A stretch of 64,000 nt of DNA from Nyssa sinensis (Eukaryota; Streptophyta; Magnoliopsida; Cornales; Nyssaceae). Positions 11,251 through 23,853 of this stretch are shown here, one piece after another. Where the stretch lies: positions 40,127,396-40,191,395 of the forward strand of contig CM018043.1 in NCBI GenBank assembly GCA_008638375.1. Reading direction: 5' to 3'. Under the pieces are notes generated by a model. That model did no database searches and was not told where the DNA came from. It worked only from the letters and a program-made list of their open reading frames with translations. The first letter of the stretch is position 1, and each line of letters starts with the position of its first letter. The translations under genes and the position numbers were made by a program.

Positions 11251-11853
11251 GTGCCAGCGCCAACAACCACAGTGAACAGGCCTCCGAACCGTAGGACTAG
11301 ACAGGGAAATGTCTTGCAACAGGCCGGATGGGTTTTCTCCATAATGCCAGGTGATGTACAAGCTTTCATTTCTATGGTCGTAGGTACCTTTTTAGTTTAT
11401 GCACAGCCTGCCCAAGCTTTATTTGATACTGGTTCTACACACTTTTTTATATCTCCTGTATATTCGGCTAAGTTGAACAGATCAACAGAAACCCTAGGAT
11501 ATTTACTTAATGTGACTATACCATCGGGACAATCATTAATGGGGAAGACCATGTATAAGAACTGTGAGATACAGATTATGGGGGTACCTTTACTTGCTGA
11601 TCTTATACCCTTAGAAATCTGTGGGTATGATGTTATTCTTGGAATGGACTGGTTGACTACAAACCATGCCACTATAGATTGTGTGACCAAGAAAGTGCTT
11701 ATCCAGAGCCCCAGATTTTCGACAGTTGAATTTGAGGGGACAAGAGTGGTGGCTCCACCCTATTTTATTTCTACTATACAGGCTAGGAGTCTACTTTGCA
11801 AGGGATGCATGGTTTCTTGTGTAGTATCCAGAACACTGAGTCACAGCAGCTAG
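11251..11853 (+). pseudogene. G1 aspartic protease region
   Basis: A 200-codon open stretch contains ALFDTGSTHFFISPVY (about 11415-11465), the D-T-G catalytic motif, and [18 protein letters not shown] (about 11628-11685). It ends at a TAG in the linker to RT. The protein aligns along its length with residues of about 365-540 of the intact polyprotein at 50087-54604. Stops before and after show that it is no longer part of a polyprotein. Confidence 0.85.
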
Positions 11854-12404
11854 TGTTATAGCAGATTCCTATTGCTAGGGAATTCCCTAAGGTGTTTTTG
11901 GACTATCTTCCAAGGATGCTTATGGACAGACAAATTGAGTTTAGCATCGATGTACTGCCAAGTACTGCACCGATATCTAAGACACCCTACAAAATGGCCC
12001 TAGCAAAGCTAAAAGAGTTAAAGTTCCAGCTATAGGAACTGCTAAATAAGGGTTTCATACGACCCAATTCGTCGCCATGGGGTGCACCTGTAGTATTTGT
12101 CAAGAAGAAAGATGGGACCATGAGACTATGTATAGATTACCGTGAACTAAATAAGGTCACCATCAAAAACAAGTATCTATTGCCTAGGGTAGATGATTTA
12201 TTTAACCAATTGAAGGGGGCTCAGGTGTTCTCAAAGATTGATCTAAGGTCCAGTTATCACCAGTTGAAAGTTAGACCCACAGACATTCAAAAGACGGCAT
12301 TCAGGACTTGATATGGACATTATAAGTTTTTGGTCATGCCTTTTGGAGTGACTAATCCCCAACTGCATTCATGTATTTAATGAATAGAGTATTCAAGCCG
12401 TATT
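11854..12404 (+). pseudogene. G1 reverse transcriptase, N-terminal half
   Basis: The RT is recognisable from the EFSIDVLP-like linker through [45 protein letters not shown] (12120-12190) and [15 protein letters not shown]. Stops occur at about 12034 and 12309. It is cut at 12404, inside the codons just before the catalytic FIDD box, by the solo LTR insertion. The rest resumes at 20449 after the duplicated GTATT. Confidence 0.88.
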
Positions 12405-13866
12405 TTTCACGACCCGAAACCCACCCTCTGCGGATCTCGCATCGCGACCGCCACCCTTAGGCCCGAGGACCCTTAGGCGAAGGCTCACATAAGCAGTGGT
12501 ATCGAATAGATGTGCGACACATGATTGCGGAAGCGTGAAAAACTTTTTTCTTTTCTTTTCTTATTTTTAAATTACGCACATCCGTCCGGTACTGCCACTC
12601 TTTACATAGCATACATGATTTAACATTCAGAGTATAACTAAAACTTAAAACTTCATAAACAATAATGGTTTAATTGCCCCGTGGGGCTTATACATAACAA
12701 GGTACTATTTTACTAATACAAATTCCATACTTAATGTTCGTAGTACTAGACACAAAAACTACTTGAACATAACCTCCAGAATAAGCAGGTTCATCATCAT
12801 CGTCCTCAAGTCAACACTGCTGCTAATTACTTGAAAGGGGGATTCGAACAAAGTCCGGGTAAGCTAATCTAAGCTTGTGAGCAATTCCAGTATTCGTCAT
12901 GGGGTTTTCAATTGGTAGTGATTTTTTAATACATAAGAGTTTGTAAACATTCACTGCCAATTGCTCGTACATTTTAGAATACAGAGTGTATGCATTCTTA
13001 AAACAGATAGTTTTAAAACATTTATAGTATTCAAGCTATACTTATACTTATGAACTTCAAAACATATAACATAACCTGTATTTCTTAAATAGAGTATATA
13101 AAACTCAAAACATATGCATTTCATAAAACAGATAGCTTTGAAACATTTTAAGTATTCAAGCTAAACTCGTACTTCGTCAATTAGAGTATATAACTCGAAA
13201 CATATACATTTTATAAAACAGATTGCTTTGAAACATTTAAGTATTCAAGCTAAACTCGTACTTCATCAGATAAAGTATATAAACTTTAAAACACATAACT
13301 ATGTATTGTGAAAATGAGGGTAAAACCTGCTTTCATTTTCAAAATCACTTTGTCATCTTTTCTCTTTAATTAGGTGGAATCTGTTTCGAACCAGACTCCC
13401 ATTTTACTGCCAATACTGCCGATCTCATTTGCCTGGGGGATTAGATCCTACTACCGGGCATTTACTGTTGAATCCCGAAGGATTTCAACCATCATAAGGG
13501 GTGGTACTTAGTACCGTTTATCTTGTAAAACATTTATCACATGACTTCTTCAATAGATACTTTCATGAGTATTTAAAATATGAAATGTATAACTTCTACA
13601 ATAGAACTTCAAATACTTGTAACAATCAAATTCAGAATATTTAACAAGATTTGTATTTTAACTTAGACATGCTGAAAACGCATTTTAAGAAAACTGTAAA
13701 GAAACATTTACTAAGCATGTCACAATAGGGTTTATAAAGATAGAACAATTTAAAACTGAATCATGTAAATACTGAATTTAAAACTTCAAATACTTCATAT
13801 CTTTGAACTTAAAACATTTTCAAATCCATGGAGTTAAATCTCCAATTCAAACACAGGGTTACTCAC

Positions 13867-13921
13867 CTTGGTCCTTTAGGGTTAGTGCTAATAATGCGCT
13901 TTCCCACTTTCTTTGTAGTTC
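13867..13921 (-). other. Conserved 55-bp exon-like segment in the outer 4-kb LTR
   Basis: On the minus strand it is preceded by TTGTTCTTAG and followed by the donor-like CAAG|GTGAGTAAC. It matches the segment at 16890-16944 in the inner copy and lies in the same place as the 56-bp segment at 55563-55618 of the Tekay-like LTR. It is not open in the corresponding frame (TAG), so a coding role is not supported here. Confidence 0.45.
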
Positions 13922-15708
13922 CTAAGAACAATTCATAAACATCTCATCAACTTCACATTCATTGTAATATCATCTCGATATTCCTTAACTTATGCTTAAA
14001 TCTTATTAGATCCTAAAACAGTTTCATAAATTCATATGTACTTAACTTAACTCGTACTCTTAACCTATGACACAATTTAATGTGTTAGAAATTAAATTCA
14101 TTTTAATTTATACTCTTCTGGTAGCTCCATTAACTTTAAATTAAGGTTATTTACTTGACATGTTAACGCGTCACGTCTTCTCTACTTTACTTCACATGTT
14201 TACGTGTCGTGTCTTTTCGTAATTCATTTTCTCGTATACGCCTTAGATTAGTTGTAATATCCCGACCTGGGATACCGGGTCATATGGCACGCATTACGAG
14301 ACAATGAAATAAATTGTGTAAAGGTATTTACACTAAAGAGGAAAATTGATTAATTAAATAATTAATCAATGTAAAATATTAGAATATATTTAATTGTTAA
14401 AATTAAATATAAATAAACACACATATGCACACAATATGGTGTATTGTGTGTATATTATGAAATGTGTATAAATATGTATATATATATATATAATTACATG
14501 TATACAAGGGAGGATATATATATATATATATATAAATGTATATACATGTGAACAGTGTGTGAACAGTGCAGTGTGTGTGTGTGTCGGCTAGTGTGTGTGT
14601 CTCTATGTGATGGTGTGTGTGATATATTATATATAATATATATATATGAAATATCTTGCAAAAATTGAAGAGAAAGCTGAATAGAGAAAAAGTAAAATTA
14701 ATTGGTGTAAGAGAATTAATTGAGAGGTGAAGGGTTTCGGCCATGAGGTCATGAGGAGAGAGAGAGAGAACAGTAGAGAGAGAGAGAGGTCGGTCACTTC
14801 TCTATAAAATCCCAAGCATGCAAACCATGCTTTCTTCTTGCAAAAGAAACCAAAAGAAGAAGAACTGAGAAGCTAAGGAAGGATTCAAAGCAAGAAGAAA
14901 GGGAGAAAACCGAAGGAAAAAAGGTGAGAGAACACAAACCAGTATTTTCTCTCTCTAGAATTTCTCTATATATAAACTGATTTAAAGCTTCCATTTTCTA
15001 TATATGATATGTAGGACATATTTAGACTCGATTATCTATGGATTTTGAGCTTCAAACCACCTAAAAATATGAAACCCAGTTAGGACAGCCATTGAAGACC
15101 TTGCCCATGGCAGGTCTGAATCAACTTCCTTTAAACTTGTTTTGGAGTATCAAGGCTTCAAGAAGAAGCCATGAAGGTTATAAAAACGTGTGACCGCGAC
15201 CAAAAATCACAAACAATGGCCTTCAAATAATGAGTTGCAGGTTACGGGTGTAAAACCCAATCCTTTTAACTTTGTGTTAATTTGATATTTAAGAACGAGA
15301 TATGGATCCCCATGAAGAGGGGATCATAACAAGCCAAAGATCATGAAAAACCATCAAGAAATGAACCTATACGACCAAAATGACAGTTCGGATTATCATG
15401 TCCAAAACCGAACTTATGAAGGGGTTTTAAAACCTAAAATGAATGCCAAACGATTTGTATATACCTTGGGGATAATTTGGGACCAAAACAGTGGAGATTG
15501 GCTGTGTACAAATGCACGAAATAGGAAGAAATGGATTCGGAAATTAGGGTTTTTCAGTCGGGTCTCGTGGGGAAGATGAAGACGAGTCAACTCGTTTTTA
15601 AAAATGGGGCTGAGTTGACTCGGACAGGTGGCAGCCTCTGGGCTTGCCACCGAGTAATTAGAACGGCGTCGTTTTGGAATGTCGGTTAATTTAAATGAGA
15701 ACTAGGGC

Positions 15709-15727
15709 TGACGTCAGCATGACGTCA
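15709..15727 (+). promoter_or_regulatory. Double TGACG (as-1-like) element in U3
   Basis: TGACGTCAGCATGACGTCA has two TGACGTCA palindromes with TGACG starts 11 bases apart, close to the as-1/ocs type of TGA-bZIP site. The same arrangement recurs in the Tekay-like LTRs at 48327 and 56827, despite little overall similarity there. The binding is inferred. Confidence 0.5.
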
Positions 15728-16889
15728 GCCACATGTAATAAACCGGATAGACCGGTTGGGTTACCACTGAACCAGACCGGTTCACTTATATTTTAACTGA
15801 ACCCCTTGGTTTTTCTAAATTAATTAAAATGAAATAAACCAATACTTTTGGTTATTACGGATTGACCCCTGGGCTTTAGAAAAATATACTGAGGCCCAAC
15901 TGAGGGAAAATTTATGCATTTAGACCCCTGGAAAAATAATTAAATAATTAATTTAATTATTTAATAAATGAGGTTAAATTACTATTTTGCCCTTGTGGCA
16001 TAAATAGAGCAAAAGAAGTCCAAATTAAACATATGAATAGTGTAATTTTACTATTTTGGACATTCTGAGATCAATGGTAGGGTCCGTTTTATGAGACAGG
16101 GCCCGAAAAAATAAATACACAAAAGGGTAAATGACCAAAATACCCCTTGACCAAAATTTACAAATTATTAGTATATTCTTACTATCTTGGACCTTCTGAG
16201 TCCAATGGTGAGGTCCACAACATGAAATGGAGTCCCGAAAAATAAAGACACGTAAAAGGGTAAAAAGACCAAAATACCCCTGGTACCCCTAAAGCCAAAA
16301 TGAAATCAGAGAAGGTCTAAATTGACTTTCCTTGACATTCCGGACTCAAAAATGGAGTCCAAATTACGAAACGAAGTACAGAAAAATATGACACGTAAAA
16401 CGGTAAATGACCATTTTGCCCTTTTACATATAACAGTCCGAATTAAATGTTAGGAAAGCCTAAACAGACTTTCTTCGACACTCCGGACTCAATGGTAGAG
16501 TCTATTCGACCAAAAAGAAATGTCTAAAGAAAAAGACATAAAATTTGATAAATAGAATCTGTTAGATGACTATGAACTGGAGTAATGCCAAAGTACTAAT
16601 ACTAAGGCAAGTACGAGAAACGAAATACGAAAAGACACGACACGTAAACATGTCAAATAAATAACTTTAAATTAAAGTTAATGGAACTCCCAGAAGAGTA
16701 TAAATTGAAATAAATTCAATTTCTAACACATTAAACTATGTCATAGGTTACAAGTACGAGTTAAATTAAGTACCTATGAAATTATGAAATCGTTTTAGGA
16801 TCTAATACGATTTAAGCATAAGTTAAGGAATATCAAGATGATATTACCATGAATGTGAAGTTGATGAGGTGTTTATGAATTGTTCTTAG

Positions 16890-16944
16890 GAACTACAAGG
16901 AAAGTGGGAAAGCGCATTTTTAGCACTAACCCTAAAGAATCAAG
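16890..16944 (+). other. Conserved 55-bp exon-like segment in the inner 4-kb LTR
   Basis: It is bounded by an acceptor-like TTGTTCTTAG (to 16889) and a strong donor CAAG|GTGAGT at 16944/16945, about 1.3 kb before the LTR end. Its layout matches the small second exon proposed for the Tekay-like LTR. It contains an in-frame TAG, so only the splice signals look conserved. Confidence 0.45.
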
Positions 16945-19927
16945 GTGAGTAACCCTGTGTTTGAATTGGAGATTTAACTCCATGGATTTGAAAAGTTTTA
17001 AATTCAAAGATGTGAAGTATTTGAAGTTTCAAATTCAGTATTTACATGATTCAGCTTTTAATTGCACTGTTTTATAACTCAATATGACATGCTCAGTGAT
17101 TGGTATTTATCATAGTTTTCTTAAAACATATTTCAGCATGTCTAAAGTTTTAAATGCCAAATTATGTTAAATATCCTGAATTTGATTATTACAAGTATTT
17201 GAAGTCCTATTGTAGAAATTATACATTTCATGTTTTAATTATTCATGAAAGTATCTATTGAAGAAGTTATGTGATAAATGTTTTACAAGATAAATGGTAC
17301 TAAGTACCACCCTATGTGATGTTGAAATCCTTCGGGATTCAACAGTAAATGCCCGGTAGCAGGATCTAATCCCCCAGGCAAATGAGATCGACAGTATTGG
17401 CAGTAAAATGGGAGTCTGGTTCGAAACAGATTCCACCTAATTAAAGAGAAAAGATGACAAGTGATTTTGGAAATGGAAGCAGGTTTTACCCTCATTTTCA
17501 AATACATATTTATGTGATTTAAAGTTTATATATTTATCTGATGAAGTACGAGTTCTGCTTGGATATCTTAAATGTTTCCAAGTTATTTGAAATGCATATG
17601 TTTTGAGTTATATACTCTATTTATCGAAGTACGAGTTTAGCTTGAATACTTTAAATGTTTCAAAGCTATCTGTTTTAAGAATGCATGCACTTTGTATTCT
17701 AAATTGTATAAGCAATTGGCAGTGAATGTTTTACAACCCTTATGCACTAAAAACCACTGCTAATTGAAAACCCCATGACGAACACTAGAATTGCTCACAA
17801 GCTTAGATTAGCTTACCCGGACTTTGTTCGGACCCCCCTTTCAGGTGATGCAGCAGACAGGGTTTTAAGGACTACAACGATGAGTCTAGCTGTTTTTGGA
17901 AGGATCTGTTAAGTAGTTCTTTTGAAGAACTTATGAACACTAGTAGTATATTTGTATTAGTAAACAATGTAAGGATGTGTAATAAGCCCTCAGGGCAACT
18001 GAATATGTATTGTATAAATGTATGAAGTCTTTAAGTTTTAGTTATACTCTAAATGTGTAACCATGTATGCTATGTATGGAAACAGCAGTATCGGACGGAT
18101 GTGCCTAATTTAAAAATGGGAAAAGAAAAGAAAAAAGTTTTTCACGCTTCCGCAATCATGTGTAGCACATCTATTCGATACCACTGCAGATGCGAGCCTT
18201 GTCTCGGGGCCTTCGGGTCTCGGGGCGGCGATCGCGATCCGGTAATCCGTAGTGGGTGGGTTTCGGGTCGTGACATTAGTACTTTGGCATTACTTAAATT
18301 TATAGTCATCTAACAGATGCTATTCAACAAATTTTATGTCTTTTTACTTTTGACATCTCTTTTGGTCAAATAGAATCTACCATTGAGTCTGAAGCGTCGA
18401 AGAAAGTCGGTTTAGGCATTCCTAAAAGTTAATTTGGACTTTTGTATGTAAAAGGGCAAAATGGTCATTTACCTATTTACGTGTCGTATTTTTTTTTCGG
18501 ACTTCGTTTTGTAATTTGGACCTCACCTTACTATTAGAAGGTCCGAGATAGTAAGAATACACTAATAATTTGTTTATTTTGAATAAGGGGTATTTTGGTC
18601 ATTTTATCCCTTTACGTGTCTTTATTTTTTGGGGTCCCGTCTCGTAAAATGGACCCTACCATTGGCTTTAGAATATCCAAAATAGTAAGGATACACTATT
18701 CATATGTTTAATTTGGATTTTATTTGGTCAAGTTTTGAATTAGGGGCATAATAGTCATTTTACTTTATTTATTAAATAATTAAATTAATTATTTAATTAT
18801 TTTCCAGGGGTCAAATTGAAAAAAATTTCCCCCAGTTGGGCCACAATAGGATTGTCCAGAAGTTCTGGGGTCAATCCGCAAATATAAGAAGTTTTAGTTT
18901 ATTTAGTTTTAAATAATTTAGAAAACCAAAGGGTTCAGTCCAATTAAACGTGAACTGGTCCGGTCCATTCATAAGCCAACCGGTTTATCCGGCTTTGTGT
19001 ATGTTGCTGACGTCAGCCTTAGCATATTAAGATTTTAAAATAGGTATGAAACGTCGTCGTTCTATTTATTCGGTGGCAAGTCAGAGACTGCCACCTGTCC
19101 GAGTCAACTCAGCCGTTTTAACCGAGTGACGAGTTGACTCATCGTCTTCCCCATCACCTCTATCACTGTTGCCCTAATCCTGAAGTTAAAAACCTCCATT
19201 TTCGTGGAGTTTGGCTCGAGAATTCTTGACTATTTTCAATAAAAAATGTTTCTAGTATATAAACAATTCATTTGGCATTCGTTTGAAGAATTAAAACTGG
19301 TTCATGTGCTCGGTTTTGGGTTTGATAATTCAAACCTGCAAGTCAGTCGTAAATGCTCGATTCTGAGCCAAATCCAGTGGGATTTGTTTCATTGTGATCC
19401 CCTCTTCATGGGGTTTTATTTTCCATTCAAAAAAATGGATTTAAAGACAGATTTGTAGGGTTGGGTTTTGAAACCCGTACCTGCAATTGGATTTTTGGAG
19501 GGCTTTCTTTGAGTTTTGTGATCGCGCACATAGGTTTTTAACATGCTTATAGGGTCTACTTGAGGTCTCTATACACCAAACAAAGTTTGGTGATGATGAA
19601 ACCAGACCTGCTTTAGCAAGGTCTTTAATGGCGGTTTCTCGTGGGTTAGGTGTTTTTCACTGTTTTCAAGGCTTAGATTCATGCCAAATAAACTCTTAAA
19701 CACTTATTTAACATTATACATGCATAACAAGCTTCAAACAGTTTCTATTCATGCATATTTCTAGAGAGAGAAACATTAAAACTTTGAATATCTCTTACCT
19801 TTTTGCTATGGTTTTATCTTTTTCTCTTTCTGGTTTTCCTCCTCTTTTTCTCCTTCAGTTCCTTAGTGCTTTCCTTACAAAACAAGCATGAAATGCATGC
19901 TTGTTTCTTTTAAAGAAGAGGCAACCG

Positions 19928-19930
<3 letters not shown>

Positions 19931-19973
<43 letters not shown>
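19931..19973 (+). repeat. (TC)n microsatellite
   Basis: About 21 TC units lie in the U3 part of the outer solo LTR. The inner copy has short, interrupted GA tracts (14755-14790) in the equivalent place. Confidence 0.95.
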
Positions 19974-19975
<2 letters not shown>

Positions 19976-20448
19976 AATCTGACTCCATAGCCCTACCTTA
20001 GCCCTCACTTCTCATAAATCCCTCTTACACATTTTTAATTTTGTTTTTTCTCTTTGTTACTTTACATTTATTGTTTGTAGGATATTTGTATATAATATAT
20101 ATATATATAATACAACACACACACAACACATGGACTGCCGACACACACACACACTTGTACACTGTTCACACTTTACACATGTATATATATATATATATAT
20201 TTAATGTATCTATGTACATACATGCATACATGCTTGATTACATAAATATATATATATATATATATGCTTTCCATGTAATGTGTATTTATAATATATTTAA
20301 TTATAAATAAAATAATTATTTCATATGGATAATTAATTATTTTTGTAAATAATTAGTTATTTCCTTGCTTGTAATAATTTTATACACATTTTTCATGACC
20401 TCGTAATGCGTGCCATATGACCTGGTATTTTTAGGTCGAGATATTACA

Positions 20449-21075
20449 GTATTTGGATGATTTTATCATCGTATTCATCGATGATAATCTGGTATATTCT
20501 AAGAACCAAGAAGAGCACGAGGTGCATTTGAGGAAGGTCCTACAAAAGCTATGGGAGCAGAAGTTATATGCTAAATTGAAGAAGTGTGAATTCTAGCTCC
20601 CAAGCATTTCATTCTTAGGGCATGTGATTAGTAAGGATGGGATCTCCGTGGACCCCTAAAAGCTATTGCCAGTTGGCCCCAACCGACTACTGTCACGGAG
20701 GTTCACAGTTTCATGGGTTTAGTTGGCTACTATAGGAGATTTGTCAAGGATTTCTCCAAGATAGCTATGCCAATCACCCAGCTGACTAGGAAAAATGTTC
20801 CGTTCATCTGGATTGAGGAGAGGGAGTGAAGTTTTCAAGAGCTGAAAAATCGATTGGTTACAGCTCCATTCCTGACAGTACCAGATGGGACAGAAGGCTT
20901 TGTGAGCTACAGTGATGCCTCACACCGCTTGGGGTGTGTTCTGATGCAACAAGGAAGGTAGTGGCTTATGCTTCATGACAACATAGGCCACATGAAAAGA
21001 ACTATCCAACTCACGACCTCGAGCTTGCAGCTATTATCTTTGCCCTTAAAATCTGGAGGCATTATCTGTACACTA
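20449..21075 (+). pseudogene. G1 RT C-terminal half and partial RNase H
   Basis: The frame resumes with [16 protein letters not shown], the catalytic FIDD box with one substitution after it, then [15 protein letters not shown] and [19 protein letters not shown] blocks. RNase H follows with a YSDASHRLGCVLMQQ-like motif (about 20905-20950) and [22 protein letters not shown] (about 21000-21065). Stops (about 20596 and 20827) and frameshifts occur. After 21065 the sequence jumps to the region before integrase, so the TDHKSL and ADALSR part of RNase H has been deleted. Confidence 0.86.
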
Positions 21076-22584
21076 TAGGATTTAGAGGCCATAGAGGTTG
21101 AGGTGATTCTGCCAGGTTCTAGGGCAATGTGTGCTAACATCACAATCGATCTTACAATTATTGATAAGAACAGGGAATTGCAGGCTCACGATAGCAAGAT
21201 AGTTAAGCTTCGTTAGGAGGCTGAGACTAGAGGGAATACAGATTTCTCTATACGAGATGGGGTGTTGTACTATCATGACATGATCTGCGTGCCAGACATA
21301 CCAAAGATTATGAAGGAGATTCTTGATGAGGCACACAGTTCTAGATTTGCTATACGCCTAGGAAATACAAAAATGTACCACAATATGAGGAGCACTTACT
21401 GGTGGTCAGGAATGAAGAAGGATATAGCTGAGCACATTGCACGATGTATGGAGTGCCAACGGATCAAGGTTGAGCACCAGAAGCCAAGAGGGCTTCTACA
21501 GTCACTGCCAATACCAGAATGGAAATGGGAGCATATCACGATGTATTTTGTATCAAGGTTACCTAAGATATCACATGGAAATGATTCTATATGGGTGATC
21601 GTCGACAAACTGATAAAGACAACCCATTTCCTTGCGACCAAGACGACTCAGACTTTAGAACGATTGGCCATGCTTTATATCAGGGAGATTGTTCGATTAC
21701 ATGGAGTCCCAGTATCCATTGTATCTGACTGAGATCCACGATTTGTGTCTAAGTTCTAGAGGAGTCTACAGAAGGCTATGGGTACCGAGTTGAGTCTTAA
21801 CACTGCATACCACCCCGAGATAGACGGATAGTCCGAGAGGACAATACAGACATTGGAGGACCTACTGCGATTCTGTGTCATTGATTTCAAAGGAAGCTGG
21901 GAGGATCAGCTGCCATTAGTAGAGTTCACGTACAACAACAGCTACCAATCCAATATCAGTATGGCACTATATGAGGCACTATATGGCAGGCAGTGTAGAT
22001 CTCTACTATGTTGGACGAAAGTGGGTGATAAGAGATTATTTGGGCCAGAAATAGTAGAGCAAACCACCGAGGAGATCCATCTGATTAGGCAGCATTTACT
22101 AGAAACTCAGAGTCAACAAAAGAGTTACATTGACACTAGGAGACGAGAGTTGGAGTTCACGACAGGTGACTATGTGTTTCTAAAGGTATCACCGATGAAA
22201 GGAGCGGTTAGATTTGGCAAGAGAGGGAAACTAGGGCCATGATACATTGGACCATTAAAAATTATCAGACTAGTCGGACTAGTAGCATATCGACTAGCCT
22301 TGCCAATTAAGCTAGCACACGTACATAATGTGTTCCATGTTTCGATGTTAAGGAAATGTGTGCACAACCCAAATCAAATAATCAAGCACGAGCCGCAAGA
22401 TGTTCAAGAGGACTTAAGTTATATTGAGCAGCCAGTACAGATCTTAGACCGACGAGAGCAAGTTCTACGAAACAAGACCATTCCACTAGTGAAGGTATTA
22501 TGGAGGAATTCTCAACTTGAGGAAGCCACTTAGGAACGAGAAGATGAAATACGCGCTCAGCATCCTTATTTATTTGAACCATGA
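21076..22584 (+). pseudogene. G1 integrase with chromodomain-like C-terminus
   Basis: The integrase inserts element cDNA into chromatin. The HHCC zinc finger is present (CMECQRIKVEH near 21445-21475). The DDE core appears around HITMYFVSRLP, where the first catalytic Asp is replaced by Tyr, then VSIVSD (21715-21730, followed by a TGA), and the region of the catalytic Glu (SERTIQ, about 21835). [17 protein letters not shown] (about 22321-22370) and the tail to 22584 match the chromodomain-type end of Tekay-like elements. Stops at about 21730, 21757, 21829, 22240 and 22531 inactivate it. Confidence 0.87.
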
Positions 22585-22613
22585 TTTGTCAAGTTTGGGG
22601 GACCAAACTTATT

Positions 22614-22627
22614 TAAGGGGGGGAGAA
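22614..22627 (+). promoter_or_regulatory. G1 polypurine tract
   Basis: AAGGGGGGGAGAA lies directly before the 3' LTR start TGTAATACCC at 22628. It is the expected primer for plus-strand DNA synthesis. Confidence 0.85.
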
Positions 22628-23035
22628 TGTAATACCCTGACCCAAGTTGTAACCGAGCAAGCCACGTAAACCCGAGTTGTTAGGGCTTTCTGATATAATA
22701 TTGAATGAAATGGACGGTTTTGAATAACAATAGTTCGAAAGTACGAATAATACCTGACGATACCCGAGCAAGCCAAAAATGAATACCGAAACAAAAATAA
22801 AATTTAAAATGAATAAAATAAAATAAACTAGAATAAAAATAAAAATAAAAGGAAAATAAAATAAAATAAGAAAATCAAAATCAAAATAAATATAAATAAA
22901 AAATATAGATATGGAAATGAGTATATACGTGTATATATGTAGTTGCATAAAAATATATATAACAAAAATATATATATATATATATATGGAAGCATGATAT
23001 ATATGTATGGTAAACAGTATATGTATATATATATA

Positions 23036-23077
<42 letters not shown>

Positions 23078-23853
23078 TGACATTGTGGCCTTAACTCCCA
23101 CAGCAAAATAAGGGAATGAGGGGACATTATGGGAATAGAAAAGGGAAGTCAATGAGAGGGAGAGGAAAGAGAGGAAGAGAATTAGGGGGAGGAGCGGCTA
23201 TAGCCGCATGCAAAGGCATGCGTGAGAAAAATCAAAAAGGAGAGAACCAGAAGGTGGAAAGAGAAGAAAAAGAAGGAGAAAGTGAGGCCAAGAGAAAGGT
23301 CATGAAGTTCAGAAAAGGGGAGTTAAGGCGTTCCAAAGGGAGATACTGCAAGCAAGCTTGGAACTAGGTAATTCTGTCTTAATTTTCAAAATGCATGAAA
23401 GTTAGTTTAAAATATAGGGTCATGTAGAGCATGAAAAATGGGTTATTTAGCAAAAGAAATTAGAAAAAAAAGATGCAAGGATGAGGGAGAAAAGTGTATT
23501 TACAGGTTTTTCTATTTGAAACGGTTTTATGATTTTATTGCATGAAACTCAGTTTAAATGCTTTGAAATTATTCTTATAAGGTGCAGAAATCATGTAGGG
23601 AATATTTTGGGCTTAAAACAGTAGAAAACTACCACAAAAATGAGAAAAATGACCCTCGCCAAAAAACGGCACAGCCTCACCGGAGCTGCAGTTTCTTCTG
23701 ATTTCGAGAAAGTCTAATGCTCCAATCTAGAAATCGAGGTTAGATATGAGTTTCCCCTAAAAAATAGGTTTGAACTCATTGGAAACCGTAAGAAAAATCA
23801 GTTGCCGGTGAGTTGTCGTTGTCGGAAGGGACCATTGGAGTGTGCTGGAGAAG
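22628..23853 (+). repeat. G1 3' LTR, first part
   Basis: It begins TGTAATACCCTGACCC after the PPT and aligns with 4212-5189. A further 240 bp (to 23853) is not represented in the 5' LTR because of the Athila junction. It has long (TA)n tracts (about 22970-23072) and a purine-rich block (23140-23345). It is cut at 23853 by the next LTR element. The remainder is outside the window or lost. Confidence 0.85.

Larger units (their letters stand above)
14248..18280 (+). mobile_element. Solo LTR (plus strand, 4,023 bp) nested in the same family
   Basis: The LTR proper is 14253-18275, from TGTAATATCCCGACC to TTTCGGGTCGTGACA, with a perfect duplication TTAGT at 14248-14252 and 18276-18280. It is the same family as the surrounding solo LTR but in the opposite direction. 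14253 to about 16600 is therefore inverted relative to 18276-20448, and about 16600-18275 is inverted relative to 12405-14252. It has no internal domain or PBS. Pol II LTR function is assumed from family, not shown. Confidence 0.92.
12400..20453 (-). mobile_element. Solo LTR (minus strand, about 4.0 kb) in G1 RT, itself interrupted
   Basis: The LTR proper is 12405-20448, flanked by a perfect 5-bp duplication GTATT (12400-12404 and 20449-20453). Removing the nested LTR at 14253-18275 and one TTAGT leaves about 4,016 bp. In its own direction it starts TGTAATATCTCGACC at 20448 and ends ...GGGTCGTGAAA at 12405, where the terminal CA has decayed. There is no PBS, gag or pol, so it is a solo LTR left by LTR-LTR recombination. 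Its U3 has a (TC)n tract and AT-microsatellites. ORFs inside are random. Confidence 0.9.
4212..23853 (+). mobile_element. G1: decayed Tekay/Del-like chromovirus, split by nested insertions
   Basis: The order on the plus strand is 5' LTR (4212-5189 and about 9085-9980), PBS (9984), gag (10154), protease (11251), RT (about 11950-12404 and 20449 on), RNase H, integrase, chromodomain-like tail ending at 22584, PPT (about 22614) and 3' LTR (22628 on). The two LTR beginnings (4212 and 22628) align over nearly 1 kb, including AT-microsatellites. The body is interrupted by an Athila fragment and by two nested solo LTRs. The 3' LTR is cut at 23853 by another LTR element, so the true right end and its TSD are not seen. 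Stops and indels are numerous. Confidence 0.88.

Noticed and set aside
14253..18275. A DNA transposon with long inverted arms
   Set aside because: The inverted structure comes from two oppositely oriented LTRs, each with TG...CA-type ends and its own 5-bp duplication. No transposase or terminal inverted repeat was found.
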